From JAICYJ01 sp963797565 (GTDB lineage Bacteria; Actinomycetota; Thermoleophilia; Gaiellales; JAICJC01): DNA of 64,000 nucleotides. Below, in pieces: positions 35,984 through 44,232 of this stretch (positions are counted from its first letter, which is position 1; each line of letters opens with the position of its first letter). The stretch lies in the NCBI GenBank assembly GCA_963797565.1, contig CAWCPM010000005.1:124001-188000 (forward strand), in the 5' to 3' direction. The notes under the pieces were generated by a model. The model did no database searches. It was not told the DNA's origin and saw only the letters and a list, made by a program, of their open reading frames with translations. The translations under genes were made by a program, and so were the position numbers.

Positions 35984-37210
35984 TCAGGCAGACTGGAACG
36001 CCGTGTAGATCTGCGTGCGGGCGTTGACGATCTCCTGCGAGGGGTTGAGGATGAACTTGTAGTGGTCGGTGTAGGACGTGGGCACGTTGAACAGCGGGTC
36101 GTTCTTCAGCTCCGCCGGCGTCTGGTCGAGCGCCGCCTGGATCGGGATCGGGTAGTTGTGGTACTCCATCTCCTTGACCGCCACCGCCGGGTCGCAGAGG
36201 TGGTTGATCCACGCGTGCGCCGCCACCGGATCGGGGGCGGTGGCCGGGATGCACCAGTTGTCGGCCCACTTCTCGGACGTGTCATGCGGCAGCACGGCGG
36301 TGATGTCGCCCTGCTTCTTGCGCGCCGAGACGATCCGCCGCACGTCGCCGTTCCAGCCCTGACCGAGGATGATCTTGCCGGCCGACGCGTCGTTGATGTA
36401 GTTGGACGAGTCGATCGTGGTCACGCCGCCGCGGATCGAGAGCAGGAAGTTCTTGGCCTTGTCGAGCTCGGCCGGGTCGCCGGTGTTGGGGTCGTAGCCG
36501 AGCGCCATCAGCGCCAGCGGCACCACCTCCTCGGCACCGTCCATCAGGTTGGTGCGGCCGACCTTGCCGTACTTGGGCAGCAGGTCGTAGAACTGCTTCA
36601 TGGTGGAGGGCTTCTCGGTGACGATCTTGTTGTTGTAGAAGAACATGGTGACGCCGAAGTCCTTGACCACCTTGTACTCGCCGGTCGGGTCGTACGCCGT
36701 CTTCACCCAGGACGACTCCACTGCCGACGCGTTCGGGATCAGCGCCTTGTCCAGCTTCATCAGCGATCCCAGCTGCACCAGCTCGCCGACGGCGTTCTGG
36801 CTGGGCACGATGATGTCGTAGCCGGTGCCGCCCGCCTGCAGCTTTGCCAGCAGCTCGTCGTTGGACGAGTAGTACGTCTCCTTGATGGCGACGTTGTTCT
36901 CGGTCTTGAAGCTCTTGTACGTGCTGGGGTCGTCGTACTGCGACCAGTTGTAGATGACGAGGTTGCTCTCCATCGGCTTTCCGGCCAGCGAGTCGGAGGC
37001 GCCGCTGCTCGAGGCCCCGCCGCCGCCTCCGGTCGACGTCTTCCCGCCGCAGCCGGCGGCGGCCAGCAGCGCCAGGCCGCCCAGGCCCAGCGCCTCGGCC
37101 CTGGTCATGCGCCCGCCGCCGGAGCGGCGCACCAGCCGTTCCAGGCGATCCAGCTTGGGCCGGGTCTCGATCGGGGCGAGGATGTTCAGCTTGGGGTCAT
37201 GCTCGGTCAT
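35984..37210 (-). CDS. potD: Polyamine-type ABC substrate-binding lipoprotein (operon 1)
   Basis: This 408-residue PotD/PotF-like solute-binding protein has an unusually long basic N-terminus (about 40 residues) before the export signal; ALGLGGLALLAAAGCGG gives the lipobox with the anchoring cysteine at about residue 59. The mature domain begins after a Gly/Ser linker with SNLVIYNWSQYDDPSTYKSF and continues with GYDIIVPSQNAVGELVQLG and NPDSEEI-like closing helices. It would be tethered outside the membrane and deliver polyamines to PotBC. The ATG at 37210 overlaps the ATPase stop as ATGA. Confidence 0.92.
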   Translation of the reverse strand: MTEHDPKLNILAPIETRPKLDRLERLVRRSGGGRMTRAEALGLGGLALLAAAGCGGKTSTGGGGGASSSGASDSLAGKPMESNLVIYNWSQYDDPSTYKSFKTENNVAIKETYYSSNDELLAKLQAGGTGYDIIVPSQNAVGELVQLGSLMKLDKALIPNASAVESSWVKTAYDPTGEYKVVKDFGVTMFFYNNKIVTEKPSTMKQFYDLLPKYGKVGRTNLMDGAEEVVPLALMALGYDPNTGDPAELDKAKNFLLSIRGGVTTIDSSNYINDASAGKIILGQGWNGDVRRIVSARKKQGDITAVLPHDTSEKWADNWCIPATAPDPVAAHAWINHLCDPAVAVKEMEYHNYPIPIQAALDQTPAELKNDPLFNVPTSYTDHYKFILNPSQEIVNARTQIYTAFQSA

Positions 37211-38328
37211 TCGGCATCCTTCTGTGGTTGCAGGTCGGCCATGAGCAGCGGAGCCGCCTCGTCCCAGCGGGCGGTGGCCGCGTCGCCCGGGTCGAGGCTG
37301 TCGATGGCGGGTGCGGCGCTGGTGCGCTGCTCGCGCACCACGAACTCGCTGCCGTTCGCAAGGCGCAGGATCAGCTGCACCTGGTCGCCGAGATACATCT
37401 TGGTCAGCACCTCGCAACGGGCGCTGTTGGCGGTGCCGGATCCGTTGCCGCGCTCGACGACGATCCGCTCGGGCCGGATCCCGACGCGCACGATCGCGCC
37501 GCCGGCCGGTTGGCCGCGGCCGCGGACGACGACCCCCTCGCCGGCATCGATGGCGTAGCCGCCGTCGGCCGACTCGGCAACGCGGCCCTCGAGGAAGTTC
37601 ATGTCGCCGATGAAGTCGGCCACGAAGGCGGTCAGCGGGTGGTCATAGATGGCGCGCGGCGTGTCCAGCTGCTCGATCACCCCGTTGCTCATCACGGCCA
37701 CGCGGTCGGACATCGACAGCGCTTCCTCCTGGTCGTGGGTGACGTAGACGAACGTGATCCCGACCTGATCCTGGATCCGCTTCAGCTCGATCTGCATCTC
37801 CTTGCGGAGCTTCAGGTCGAGGGCGCCCAGCGGCTCGTCCAGCAGCAGCACACGAGGGTTCATGACCAGTGCCCGCGCCAGCGCCACCCGCTGCTGCTGT
37901 CCGCCCGAGAGCATCGCCGGCCGGTGCGAGTCGCGGCCGGTCAGCTGCACCAGCTCCAGCGCCTCGCCCGCCTTGGCGCGGCGCTCGCGCCGGGACACCT
38001 TGCGCTGCTTCAGCCCGTAGCAGACGTTGTCCAGGATCGACATGTGCGGGAACAGGGCGTACTGCTGGAACACGGTGTTCACGTCGCGGCGGTAGGGCGG
38101 GATCCCGACCGCGTCGGAGCCGCCGATCAGGAGCTCTCCCTCGTCGGGCTGCTCGAAGCCGGCGATCATGCGCAGCGAGGTGGTCTTGCCGCAGCCGGAC
38201 GGCCCCAGCAGCGAGAGGAACTCGCCCTTGCGCACCTTCAGCGAGACGCCGTTGACCGCCACCAGGGAGCCGAAGCGCTTGGTGATGGCACGGAACTCGA
38301 CGTCGTAATCGATGGTCTGGTCGCTCAT
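37207..38328 (-). CDS. potA: Polyamine ABC transporter ATPase, PotA type (operon 1)
   Basis: This 373-residue ATPase has Walker A GPSGCGKTTSLRM, Q-loop FQQYALFPHMSI, signature LSGGQQQRVALARAL, Walker B RVLLLDEPLGALD and switch histidine YVTHDQEEAL. A C-terminal TOBE regulatory domain (about residues 265-360, IVRVGIRPERIVVERG) completes the PotA layout. It drives import through PotBC. It is the first gene of operon 1, 70 bp downstream of operon 2's last gene, so read-through from operon 2 is possible. Confidence 0.94.
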   Translation of the reverse strand: MSDQTIDYDVEFRAITKRFGSLVAVNGVSLKVRKGEFLSLLGPSGCGKTTSLRMIAGFEQPDEGELLIGGSDAVGIPPYRRDVNTVFQQYALFPHMSILDNVCYGLKQRKVSRRERRAKAGEALELVQLTGRDSHRPAMLSGGQQQRVALARALVMNPRVLLLDEPLGALDLKLRKEMQIELKRIQDQVGITFVYVTHDQEEALSMSDRVAVMSNGVIEQLDTPRAIYDHPLTAFVADFIGDMNFLEGRVAESADGGYAIDAGEGVVVRGRGQPAGGAIVRVGIRPERIVVERGNGSGTANSARCEVLTKMYLGDQVQLILRLANGSEFVVREQRTSAAPAIDSLDPGDAATARWDEAAPLLMADLQPQKDAE

Positions 38329-38398
38329 GCGGGCGCCTAGGCTACCGAATCGCCGCCACTGCGGGAACCGTTGCGGTCTGCCGTTGGTCGACCGGGGC

Positions 38399-39320
38399 TC
38401 AGGTGGCCTCGGCCAGCTGAGCCTTGCGCACGGCCCCGCTGATCGCGATCGCGTCGCGCTTGCCCCGGTAGTTCTGGTACAGGATGTTGACGCCCATCAG
38501 CCCGATCGAGATCAGGAAGATCATCGAGCCGATCACGTTCACCTGCACCGGCACGCCGGTGCGGGCGGCGCCGTAGATGAACAGCGGGAACGTGATGTCT
38601 GGTCCGGCGTTGAACTGGGTGATCACGAAGTCGTCGATCGACAGCGCGAACGCGAGCATGGCGGCGGCCAACACCCCCGGCATGATCAGCGGCAGCGTGA
38701 TCTTGCGGAACGTCGTGAACTCGTTGGCGTACAGGTCCATGGCCGCCTCCTCCATACGGCGGTCGAACCCGTAGATGCGCGCCTTCACCGTCACCACCAC
38801 GTAGCTGATGTTGAACATGATGTGCGCTATCAGGATCGTGGTGAAGCCGCGGTTGAAGCTGATCGAGATGAACAGGGTCAGGAGCGACGAGCCCATCACG
38901 ATCTCGGGCGTGGCCATCGGCAGGAAGATCACGAAGTTGGTGACGCTGCGCCCGCGGAAGTTGTAGCGCGCCAGCGCCAGCGCCATCAGGGTGCCCAGGA
39001 TGGTGGCGATGATGGTCGACAGGAACGCGATCTTCAGCGACAGCACGACAGCGTCCTGGATGCCCGGCGTCGCGAACGGGTGCTGCCAGGCGGCGGTCGA
39101 GAACTTGTGCCAGGTGAAGTTGAACCGGCCGGGCGGGTCGTTGAAGCTGAACAGGATCACGACCGCGATCGGCACCAGCAGGTACAGGAGTGCCAGGCCC
39201 GCGAAGACGTTCAGCAGCTGATAGCGGACCCTGGCCCAGAAGCGGCTGGGCGCCTTGCGGGGCCTGCGCCGTCTCCTGCTGCGTCCCGGTGGCCGGGGTG
39301 GCCTCGGTGCCGGCAGCCAT
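38399..39320 (-). pseudogene. potC: PotC-type permease (operon 2), frame broken near 5' end
   Basis: The permease body (RFWARVRYQLLNVFAGLALL then LVPIAVVILFSFNDPPGRFN) has no usable start in its own frame. An ATG at 39320, overlapping the potB2 stop by one base, begins MAAGTEATPATGTQQET in a different frame. A one-base change at about 39265-39280 would join the two into a protein of about 305 residues. The EAA loop RRMEEAAMDLYANEFTTFRK is intact. An in-frame internal start (39175) would lose the first half of helix 1. It probably reflects a sequencing indel; otherwise it is a recent pseudogene. Its function would be polyamine import with PotB2. Confidence 0.75.
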
Positions 39321-40202
39321 CAGGCCAGGTCCTCCGTGCCCAGGATGCGGGCATAGATGATCACGAACACCATGATCCCGGCCATCAGCGTGACCGACAG
39401 CGCCGCTGCCGACGGGTAGTCGTTGAACGTCAGGAACTTGCTCTGGATCACGTTGCCGATCATGGTGGTCTGGGTAGAGCCCAGCAGGTAGGCGTTGATG
39501 TAGTCACCGATGGCCGGGATGAACGTCAGCAGCGTGCCGGCGAAGATGCCCGGCAGCGACAGCGGCAGCGTCACCCTCATGAACGCCCGCGGTTCGGTTG
39601 GCGTACAGGTCGAGCGCGGCCTCGAGCAGCCGTTTGTCGATCTTCTCGAGGCTGACGTAGAGCGGCAGCGTCATGAACGGCAGGTAGTTGTACGTGATGC
39701 CGGTGACCACCGCCAGCGGTGTTGCCAGCAGCCGCGAGCCGGACGTGAACCCGAGCTTGTCGGTGGCCGTCAGGACGCCGAGCGACCGCAGCGTGCTGGT
39801 GACGATGCCGTGGTCGGCCAGGATCGTCTCCCAGGCCAGGGTGCGGATCAGGTAGTTGGTGAAGAACGGCGCGATCACCAGCATCAGCAGGAAGTTCTTG
39901 TACCGGCCGCCGCGGAACGCGATCACGTAGGCCAGCGGGTAGCTGATGCAGAACGCCAGGACGGTGGCCGAGCCGGCGTAGATGATCGAGCGGATGAACT
40001 GCTCCTTGTTCTCGCGGATCGCGTCGCCGTAGTTGGCGAACCGGTACACCTGGTTGAAGCCGTCCAGCAGGTTCCCCGTGCGCAGGGACATGTCCAGCAG
40101 GTAGTACATGGGCACGAAGAAGAAGATCGCCAACCACACCATCCCCGGCAGCAGCAGGGGATAGGCGGGCGCAGAACGGAGCAGCCGGGTGACCCTGGAC
40201 AT
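39320..40202 (-). pseudogene. potB: PotB-type permease (operon 2), frame broken
   Basis: The frame from ATG 40202 encodes helices 1-4 (PAYPLLLPGMVWLAIFFFVP, FFTNYLIRTLAWETILAD) and runs to LEAALDLYANR, the start of the EAA loop. It then leaves the natural reading. The remainder, RAFMRVTLPLSLPGIFAGTL to ARILGTEDLA, is in another frame and ends at 39320. A single-base change at about 39588-39592 restores a normal permease of about 293 residues. The break falls exactly in the loop that contacts the ATPase, so an unrepaired product would be inactive. It starts 3 bp after the potD2 stop. Confidence 0.8.
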
Positions 40203-40205
40203 CGG

Positions 40206-41466
40206 CTAGGCGGTGCCCGTCAGGTCGGCGAACAGGTTGTTGAACTGGGTCTCCTCGCTTGCGGACAGCGACTTGAACACGTGCGCCTTGTCCAGGGTCG
40301 ACTTGGGCGGGAAGATCAGCGGGTTGTCGGCCACCTTGGGGTCGCCCGGCAAGGCCGATCGAGGGATCGCCGGCCTTCAGCACGTCGGCCGCACCGTTGA
40401 CCGGGCAGATGTAGTTGACCCAGTCCTCCACCAGCGCCGCGATGTTCGGCTGGTAGTAGTAGTTCATCCAGAGGTGCGCGTTGTAGGGGTTCTTCGCGTG
40501 CTTCGGGATCATCATGTTGTCGGTCCAGAGCATGCAGCCCTCATCCGGCACCACGAACTTGAGGTGGGGGTTGTCGGGCAGCAGCTGCACCATGTCGCCA
40601 GACCACACCATCGCAGCCGTGAGGTCGCCGTTGGCCAGATGGTTCGAGTAGTCGTTGCCGTAGAAGGCGCGGATCTGCTGGTTGTCGACGTAGGGCTTGA
40701 TCGCGTCGTGGGCCTTCTGCGCGTCGGCGGTGGTGCACGTGGATGGATCGATTCCCAGGTTCAGCATCACCAGGCCGAACGTGTCGCGCATCTCGGTCAG
40801 GAGGCTGACCTTGCCCTTGAACTTGGGATCCCACAGGTCGCTGACGGTGGTCAGGTCACGGCCGGTCAGCTCGCTGTTGTAGCCGATGCCGGTGAGACCG
40901 GACTGCCAGGGCACGAGGAACTCGTCGTTGGGGTCGATCGAGCGGCCGTGGTAGGTGGGCAGCAGGTTCGACTTGACGTTGGGCAGGATGTCCCACTCGA
41001 GCGGCTCGACGTAGCCGAACTGCACCCACTTGCCGGCCATCCAGTCGGTCAGCGTGACCAGGTCGCGGCCGATGTCCTGGCCGGCCTGCAGCGTCGCCTG
41101 GAACTTCCCGAAGAACTCCTCGTTGTCGTTGATGTCCTCGATGTAGTTGGTGTGGGTCTTGTACTTGGCGTCGAACATATCGATCGAGGGGTGGCGGTGG
41201 TTCTTCTCGTCGATGTAGAGCGTCCAGTTCGACCAGTTCCAGTCCGAGGAGACCGTGTGCGGGTACTTGACCGCAGCGCCGGTGGAGCTCAGGTTCTGGG
41301 TGCTGGCGCCACCCACCGAACCGCCGCAGGCGGCCAGCAGGTTGGCGGCGGCCAGCGAGCCTCCGGCAAGGCCGACACGGCGCATGAAGTCGCGGCGGGT
41401 AAGGGCGCCACGGGCGAAGGCCAGGGCCTCGATGTCGGCGCGCGAGCGTCGGGGCTCGGTGGTCAT
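40206..41466 (-). pseudogene. potD: Polyamine-type binding lipoprotein (operon 2), late frameshift
   Basis: The ATG at 41466 has a strong GGAGGAG site. The N-terminus is a Tat-type lipoprotein signal: TRRDFMRRVGLAGGSL, then ANLLAACGGS with the lipobox cysteine. The mature part (HRHPSIDMFDAKYKTHTNYI, DNMMIPKHAKNPYNAHLWMN) is a PotD-like spermidine/putrescine-binding protein. After KAGDPSIGLAG the frame shifts; the natural end DPKVADNPLIFPPKSTLDKA to FNNLFADLTGTA and a stop at 40206 is recovered by removing one base at about 40344-40351. Only the last 45-50 residues are affected, so the defect may be a sequencing error. Confidence 0.8.
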
Positions 41467-42581
41467 ATTTGCTCCTCCAGGGTCGGTACTTCTCGGGTAT
41501 CGGTGATGACGAAGGTGTGCTCGGGATCCCACAGCACACCCACCTTCTGGCCGGGCGCCACACGGTCTGCGCTACGGCCCACGTTCTGTGCGAACACGGT
41601 CAGCTCGTCGCCGGCCGCTGTCTCGATGATGTACTGGGTGCTGACGCCGATGTAGCTGACGTCCTTGACGGTGCCCTCGAGCCGGTTGGCGTCGCCGGCA
41701 CCGTCTCCGCTGCCGTTGGCAACGATCCGCATCTTCTCGGGCCGCACGCCGATTCGCAGCTCCTTGTGTCCGCCCTCCAGGCTCTCCTGCGGCACGCGGG
41801 CGACGGTGCCCTCGTGCAGCTGCACGGTGCCGGGCCCGGTGACGGTCGCCCAGACCATGTTGGAGACACCCAGGAACCCGGCCACGAATGCCGTGCGCGG
41901 CTGCTCGTAGAGCTCGCCGGGAGGGCCTATCTGCTCGACCTGGCCCTGGTTCATGACGGCGATCCGATCGGCCATGGTCATGGCCTCTTCCTGGTCGTGC
42001 GTGACGTGGATGAAGGTGATGTTGACCTCGGTCTGGATCCGCTTCAGCTCGATCTGCATCTGCTTGCGGAGCTTCAGGTCGAGCGCGCCCAGCGGCTCGT
42101 CGAGCAGCAGCACCCGCGGCTTGTTGATGAGCGCCCGCGCCAGCGCCACGCGCTGCGCCTGACCGCCGGACAGCTGTGTCGGCTTGCGCCGCTCGAAGCC
42201 GGCCAGCTGCACCAGCTCCAGCATCTCGCCCACCTGCTGCGCGATCTGGTGCTTGGAGCCACCGCCGCGCTGGCGGATGCCGAACGCGACGTTGTCGAAG
42301 ATGGTCATGTGCGGGAACAGCGCGTAGTTCTGGAAGACGGTGTTCACCTCGCGCTTGTACGGGGGCAGGCCGGTGACGTCCTGCTCTCCCAGGTAGACGG
42401 TGCCGGCGGTCGGCTCCTCGAAGCCGCCGATCATCCGCAGCGTGGTGGTCTTTCCGCAGCCTGAGGGGCCGAGCAGGGCCACGAAGCCGCCACGGTCGAA
42501 GGACAGCGACAGATCATCGACCGCCTTCACATCCCCGAACTGCTTCGTCACCCGCTCGAGGCGGACATCAGGCTGCTCCAC
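41463..42581 (-). CDS. potA: Polyamine ABC transporter ATPase, PotA type (operon 2)
   Basis: This 372-residue ATPase has Walker A GPSGCGKTTTLRM, Q-loop FQNYALFPHMTI, signature LSGGQAQRVALARAL, Walker B RVLLLDEPLGALD and HVTHDQEEAMTMAD, then a TOBE domain (about 270-370). The GTG at 42581 is preferred because GGGAGGGAG lies just upstream; a longer reading from ATG 42662 would add 27 atypical residues. Its sequence is clearly different from the operon 1 ATPase, so the two operons are old paralogues or have different substrates. It is the first gene of operon 2 and lies downstream of argF on the same strand. Confidence 0.92.
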   Translation of the reverse strand: MEQPDVRLERVTKQFGDVKAVDDLSLSFDRGGFVALLGPSGCGKTTTLRMIGGFEEPTAGTVYLGEQDVTGLPPYKREVNTVFQNYALFPHMTIFDNVAFGIRQRGGGSKHQIAQQVGEMLELVQLAGFERRKPTQLSGGQAQRVALARALINKPRVLLLDEPLGALDLKLRKQMQIELKRIQTEVNITFIHVTHDQEEAMTMADRIAVMNQGQVEQIGPPGELYEQPRTAFVAGFLGVSNMVWATVTGPGTVQLHEGTVARVPQESLEGGHKELRIGVRPEKMRIVANGSGDGAGDANRLEGTVKDVSYIGVSTQYIIETAAGDELTVFAQNVGRSADRVAPGQKVGVLWDPEHTFVITDTREVPTLEEQI

Positions 42582-42747
42582 GCAAAGCTCCCTCCCAGCG
42601 ATGGTCGGCGTGTTCGTGGCTTTGGAGCGACGGACCGTGGGTGGCTCGAACGCCATCGACACGCCGAAAAACGGGAGTGTACAGACCGATCGCCATGCTG
42701 TATATCCAAGCGGTCACAATCCCGGCGGCCGTGATGTGGGCGCCCGG

Positions 42748-43680
42748 TCAGGCCATGACCATGGCCATCAGCGCCTTCTGGGCGTGGAGGCGGTTCTCGG
42801 CCTCGTCCCAGGCGGCCGAGCTGGGGCCGTGCAGCACCTCGTGCGTGATCTCCTCGCCGTAGTGCGCGGGCAGGCAGTGCAGCACGATGTGGCCCGGCGC
42901 CGCCGACCGAAGCAGCTCGCGGTTGACCTGGTAGGGCGTCAGGTTGGAGACGCGCTGGTCGCGCTCGGCCTCCTGGCCCATGCTCGTCCAGACGTCCGTG
43001 ACGACCGCGTCGGCTCCGGCCACCGCTTCCAGCGGATCGTCCGTGACGGTCACCTCGCCGGCGGCGGCCACGACGGCGGGGTCCGGCTCGAAGCCGAGCG
43101 GTGTGGCCACGCGCACCTCCATGCCCAGCATGCCGGCGGCCGTGATCAGCGAGTGGCAGACGTTGTTGCAGCCGTCGCCGACCCAGGCCAGCGTGCGGCC
43201 GTCCAGGTCGCCCAGCCGCTCGCGCAGCGTCTGCACGTCGGCCAGGGCCTGGCAGGGGTGGTGGAGGTCGGTGAGGCCGTTGATGACGGGCACGCAGGCG
43301 GCGGCGGCGAGCGCCTCGACCTCCGCGTGCGCCCCGGCCCGGATCATGATGGCGTCTACGTAACGGGAAAGGACGAGGCCGGTGTCCTCGATCGACTCGC
43401 CGCGTCCCAGCTGCATCTCGGACACCGACAGCACGACCGCGCTGCCGCCCAGCTGGCCGATGCCGACCTCGAACGAGACGCGGGTGCGGGTGGACGCCTT
43501 CTGGAAGATCATTGCCAGCGTGCGGCCGGGCAGCAGCCGGTGCGGGACGCCGCGCCCCTGCAGCAGCTTGAGGTGGTCAGCGAGATCGAGCAGCTCGATC
43601 AGCTGGTCGCGGTCGAGCTGGTCGATCGACAGCAGGTCGCGGCCGGCGAGGCCGGCCTGGGTGGGGGCGAGCATGGCCAT
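42748..43680 (-). CDS. argF: Ornithine carbamoyltransferase
   Basis: This 310-residue enzyme makes citrulline from ornithine and carbamoyl phosphate in arginine synthesis. The carbamoyl-phosphate motif is FQKASTRTRVSFEVGIGQLG, followed by QLGRGESIEDTGLVLSRYVD, HPCQALADVQTL and the ornithine-binding DVWTSMGQEAE and HCLPAHYGEEI. All catalytic elements of anabolic ArgF are present. The start is taken at ATG 43680, with ATG 43674 equally possible. No other arg genes are adjacent. A probable ARG box lies immediately upstream, and the polyamine operons that follow on the same strand give a possible metabolic link through ornithine. Confidence 0.95.
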   Translation of the reverse strand: MAMLAPTQAGLAGRDLLSIDQLDRDQLIELLDLADHLKLLQGRGVPHRLLPGRTLAMIFQKASTRTRVSFEVGIGQLGGSAVVLSVSEMQLGRGESIEDTGLVLSRYVDAIMIRAGAHAEVEALAAAACVPVINGLTDLHHPCQALADVQTLRERLGDLDGRTLAWVGDGCNNVCHSLITAAGMLGMEVRVATPLGFEPDPAVVAAAGEVTVTDDPLEAVAGADAVVTDVWTSMGQEAERDQRVSNLTPYQVNRELLRSAAPGHIVLHCLPAHYGEEITHEVLHGPSSAAWDEAENRLHAQKALMAMVMA

Positions 43681-43700
43681 GGACGCAAAAGTATGCCACA

Positions 43701-43722
43701 GATGTGCATGAATATGCAATGC
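43701..43722. promoter_or_regulatory. Probable ARG box (ArgR operator)
   Basis: TGCATGAATATGCA at 43705-43718 is a palindrome with 5-base arms around GAAT, in an AT-rich island between argF and the divergent YjbQ gene. Known actinobacterial ARG boxes are imperfect palindromes built on TGCAT. Its place 20-40 bp before the argF start fits arginine repression by ArgR. No argR gene is in the window, so this rests on sequence and context only. Confidence 0.55.
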
Positions 43723-43736
43723 GGTACGATCGGTCG

Positions 43737-44126
43737 ATGCCCGGGATCGCGCTGGCAACCGACCGGCGAGAGCAGCTCGTCGACGTGACCGAGGCGGTGG
43801 CCGCGGCCGTTTTGGAGCTGGGAGTGACCGACGGCGCGGTGCTGCTGCACGTGCCGCATACGACGGCAGCGGTGACCATCAACGAGGGGTTCGACCCGGA
43901 CGTGGCCGCCGATGTTGTGGACGTGCTGGGTCGGCTGGTACCGCGCGATGACGGCTACGCGCATCTCGAGGGCAACTCCGATTCGCACGCGAAGTCGATC
44001 CTGGTCGGTTGCTCTCAGCTGGTGCCCGTGGCCGGCGGCGCGCCGGTGCTGGGGCGCTGGCAGCGCATCTTCTTCTGCGAGTTCGACGGCCCGCGGCAAC
44101 GGCAGCTGCTGGTGCTCCGCGTCTGA
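43737..44126 (+). CDS. YjbQ/UPF0047 family protein
   Basis: This 129-residue protein has the full family pattern: VLLHVPHTTAAVTINEGFDP, HLEGNSDSHAKSILVG and LGRWQRIFFCEFDGPRQRQL. The conserved histidines, glutamate and aspartate suggest a metal-binding active site. Weak thiamine-phosphate synthase activity has been reported for some members, but the physiological role is unsettled. The ATG at 43737 begins just after the probable ARG box, so it may be co-regulated with the divergent argF. Confidence 0.92.
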   Translation: MPGIALATDRREQLVDVTEAVAAAVLELGVTDGAVLLHVPHTTAAVTINEGFDPDVAADVVDVLGRLVPRDDGYAHLEGNSDSHAKSILVGCSQLVPVAGGAPVLGRWQRIFFCEFDGPRQRQLLVLRV

Positions 44127-44232
44127 GCGGGGGAGCCCGCGTACCGGTTCGGGGGATGCGTCAGCGCGCGTAAATCGCCGATACCGCGAGCAGGAGCTGG
44201 TGGGCTCCGCCCCCTCCCCTTAGAGGTGCACC
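44127..44232 (+). other. Leader of the Ig-repeat gene
   Basis: This 106-bp stretch contains GC-rich inverted segments and a CGGGGGA element reminiscent of some riboswitches, but no complete known architecture can be folded from it by eye. It probably holds the promoter and 5' leader of the secreted repeat protein. Confidence 0.35.

Noticed and set aside
44127..44232. Possible riboswitch before the Ig-repeat gene
   Set aside because: A CGGGGGA element and GC-rich inverted segments are present, but the remaining conserved parts of a ydaO-type or GEMM-type riboswitch could not be found.
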